The notes under the pieces are model-generated. The model was given only the letters and a program-made list of their open reading frames with translations. It was not told the DNA's origin and ran no database searches. Made by a program: the position numbers and the translations under genes. Of a DNA stretch of 64,000 nt, positions 63,789-64,000 are shown in pieces. This DNA is from Marinomonas alcarazii (GTDB lineage Bacteria; Pseudomonadota; Gammaproteobacteria; Pseudomonadales; Marinomonadaceae). The stretch's first letter is position 1. Every line of letters starts with the position of its first letter. The stretch lies in NCBI RefSeq assembly GCF_003208215.1, contig NZ_QKLW01000005.1, positions 124,001 through 188,000 on the forward strand. Reading direction: 5' to 3'.

Positions 63789-64000
63789 TTATTTAGGCAT
63801 TTCATGCTCAAGCAATAAAAGACCAGCGCCTGTGTTCGAAATAGGCGCATGGTAATTACGATGCAACTCTGTCACTTTACCTCGTAAAACACCACGCATG
63901 GCGATCCACATGTTTAGCTCAACAGTTTGCGCGCCACCGATTTTCACCAAATCCAGATTAGAGTATTTTGTTAACTCTTCAGGATTCGTCACCAGCTTAT
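63789..64000 (-). CDS. LigB-type class III extradiol dioxygenase, C-terminal part
   Basis: Only the last about 70 residues are in the window; the gene continues beyond base 64000. TNPEELTKYSNLDLVKIGG, then QTVELNMWIAMRGVLRGKVT, ELHRNYHAPISNTGAGLLLL and a stop after EHEMPK. This aligns with the end of LigB, the catalytic subunit of protocatechuate 4,5-dioxygenase, and the LigB-like half of gallate dioxygenase. It would cleave protocatechuate (made by QuiC) to CHMS, the substrate of LigC. Without the rest I cannot say if a LigA subunit gene follows or if the substrate is gallate. Confidence 0.75.
   Translation of the reverse strand, partial: KLVTNPEELTKYSNLDLVKIGGAQTVELNMWIAMRGVLRGKVTELHRNYHAPISNTGAGLLLLEHEMPK

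Overview
The window looks like a chromosomal segment of a marine gammaproteobacterium. The protein sequences read most like Marinomonas (Oceanospirillales). This is recognition by eye of gene content (KdgR, SotB, IlvY/IlvC, a full five-step hut set, Pseudomonas-type PycAB, several c-di-GMP and chemotaxis genes), not a database result. Base composition is moderately AT-rich, genes are dense, most carry good Shine-Dalgarno sites, and many have clear hairpin terminators. I saw no rRNA, tRNA, CRISPR array or transposase.

Layout. 0-13 kb: the 3' end of kduD and its regulator kdgR, an EAL phosphodiesterase, an ABM-fold protein, an N5-(carboxyethyl)ornithine synthase-like enzyme, a GGDEF cyclase, the sotB efflux pump, a transmembrane chemoreceptor, an orphan ferric-iron binding protein and a lipoprotein. 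12.3-16.6 kb: ilvY/ilvC and a ModF-like double ABC ATPase. 16.6-21.6 kb: a probable island with a KAP-family NTPase, a RelE/YefM-type toxin-antitoxin pair, and a LysR/azoreductase pair. It is bracketed by a direct repeat of the last 49 bases of the modF-like gene. 21.7-34.7 kb: stress and redox genes (aphA, a Stealth phosphotransferase, yghU, fpr, exported msrA, an outer-membrane barrel, nfsA, a Prx5-type peroxiredoxin, a DadA-like oxidase, ibpA with a sigma-32-like promoter, nfsB), then DUF924, DUF2442 and a second toxin-antitoxin operon.

34.9-43.6 kb: the complete histidine utilisation locus, hutUHIG on one strand and hutFD on the other, with the repressor hutC. Three near-identical palindromes (TGTATATACA type) lie upstream of hutU/hutF and hutC and are likely HutC operators. 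A REP-like inverted pair lies between hutU and hutH.

47.3-57.7 kb and the right edge: an aromatic-acid region. Quinate/shikimate dehydrogenase, type II dehydroquinase and a fused 3-dehydroshikimate dehydratase (QuiC type) lead to protocatechuate. A LigC-type CHMS dehydrogenase, and a LigB-type extradiol dioxygenase whose C-terminus enters at the right edge, point to 4,5-cleavage of that protocatechuate. A second, frameshifted LigB remnant sits beside the quinate operon, and a LysR protein with two N-terminal helix-turn-helix domains is next to ligC. 57.8-62.2 kb: the two-subunit pyruvate carboxylase pycA-pycB with divergent LysR regulator pycR. The window closes with a soluble PAS-PAS chemoreceptor of BdlA layout.

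Most novel candidates: the island at the modF 3' end with its KAP NTPase, the double-HTH LysR regulator with the lig pathway, and the decayed ligB copy.
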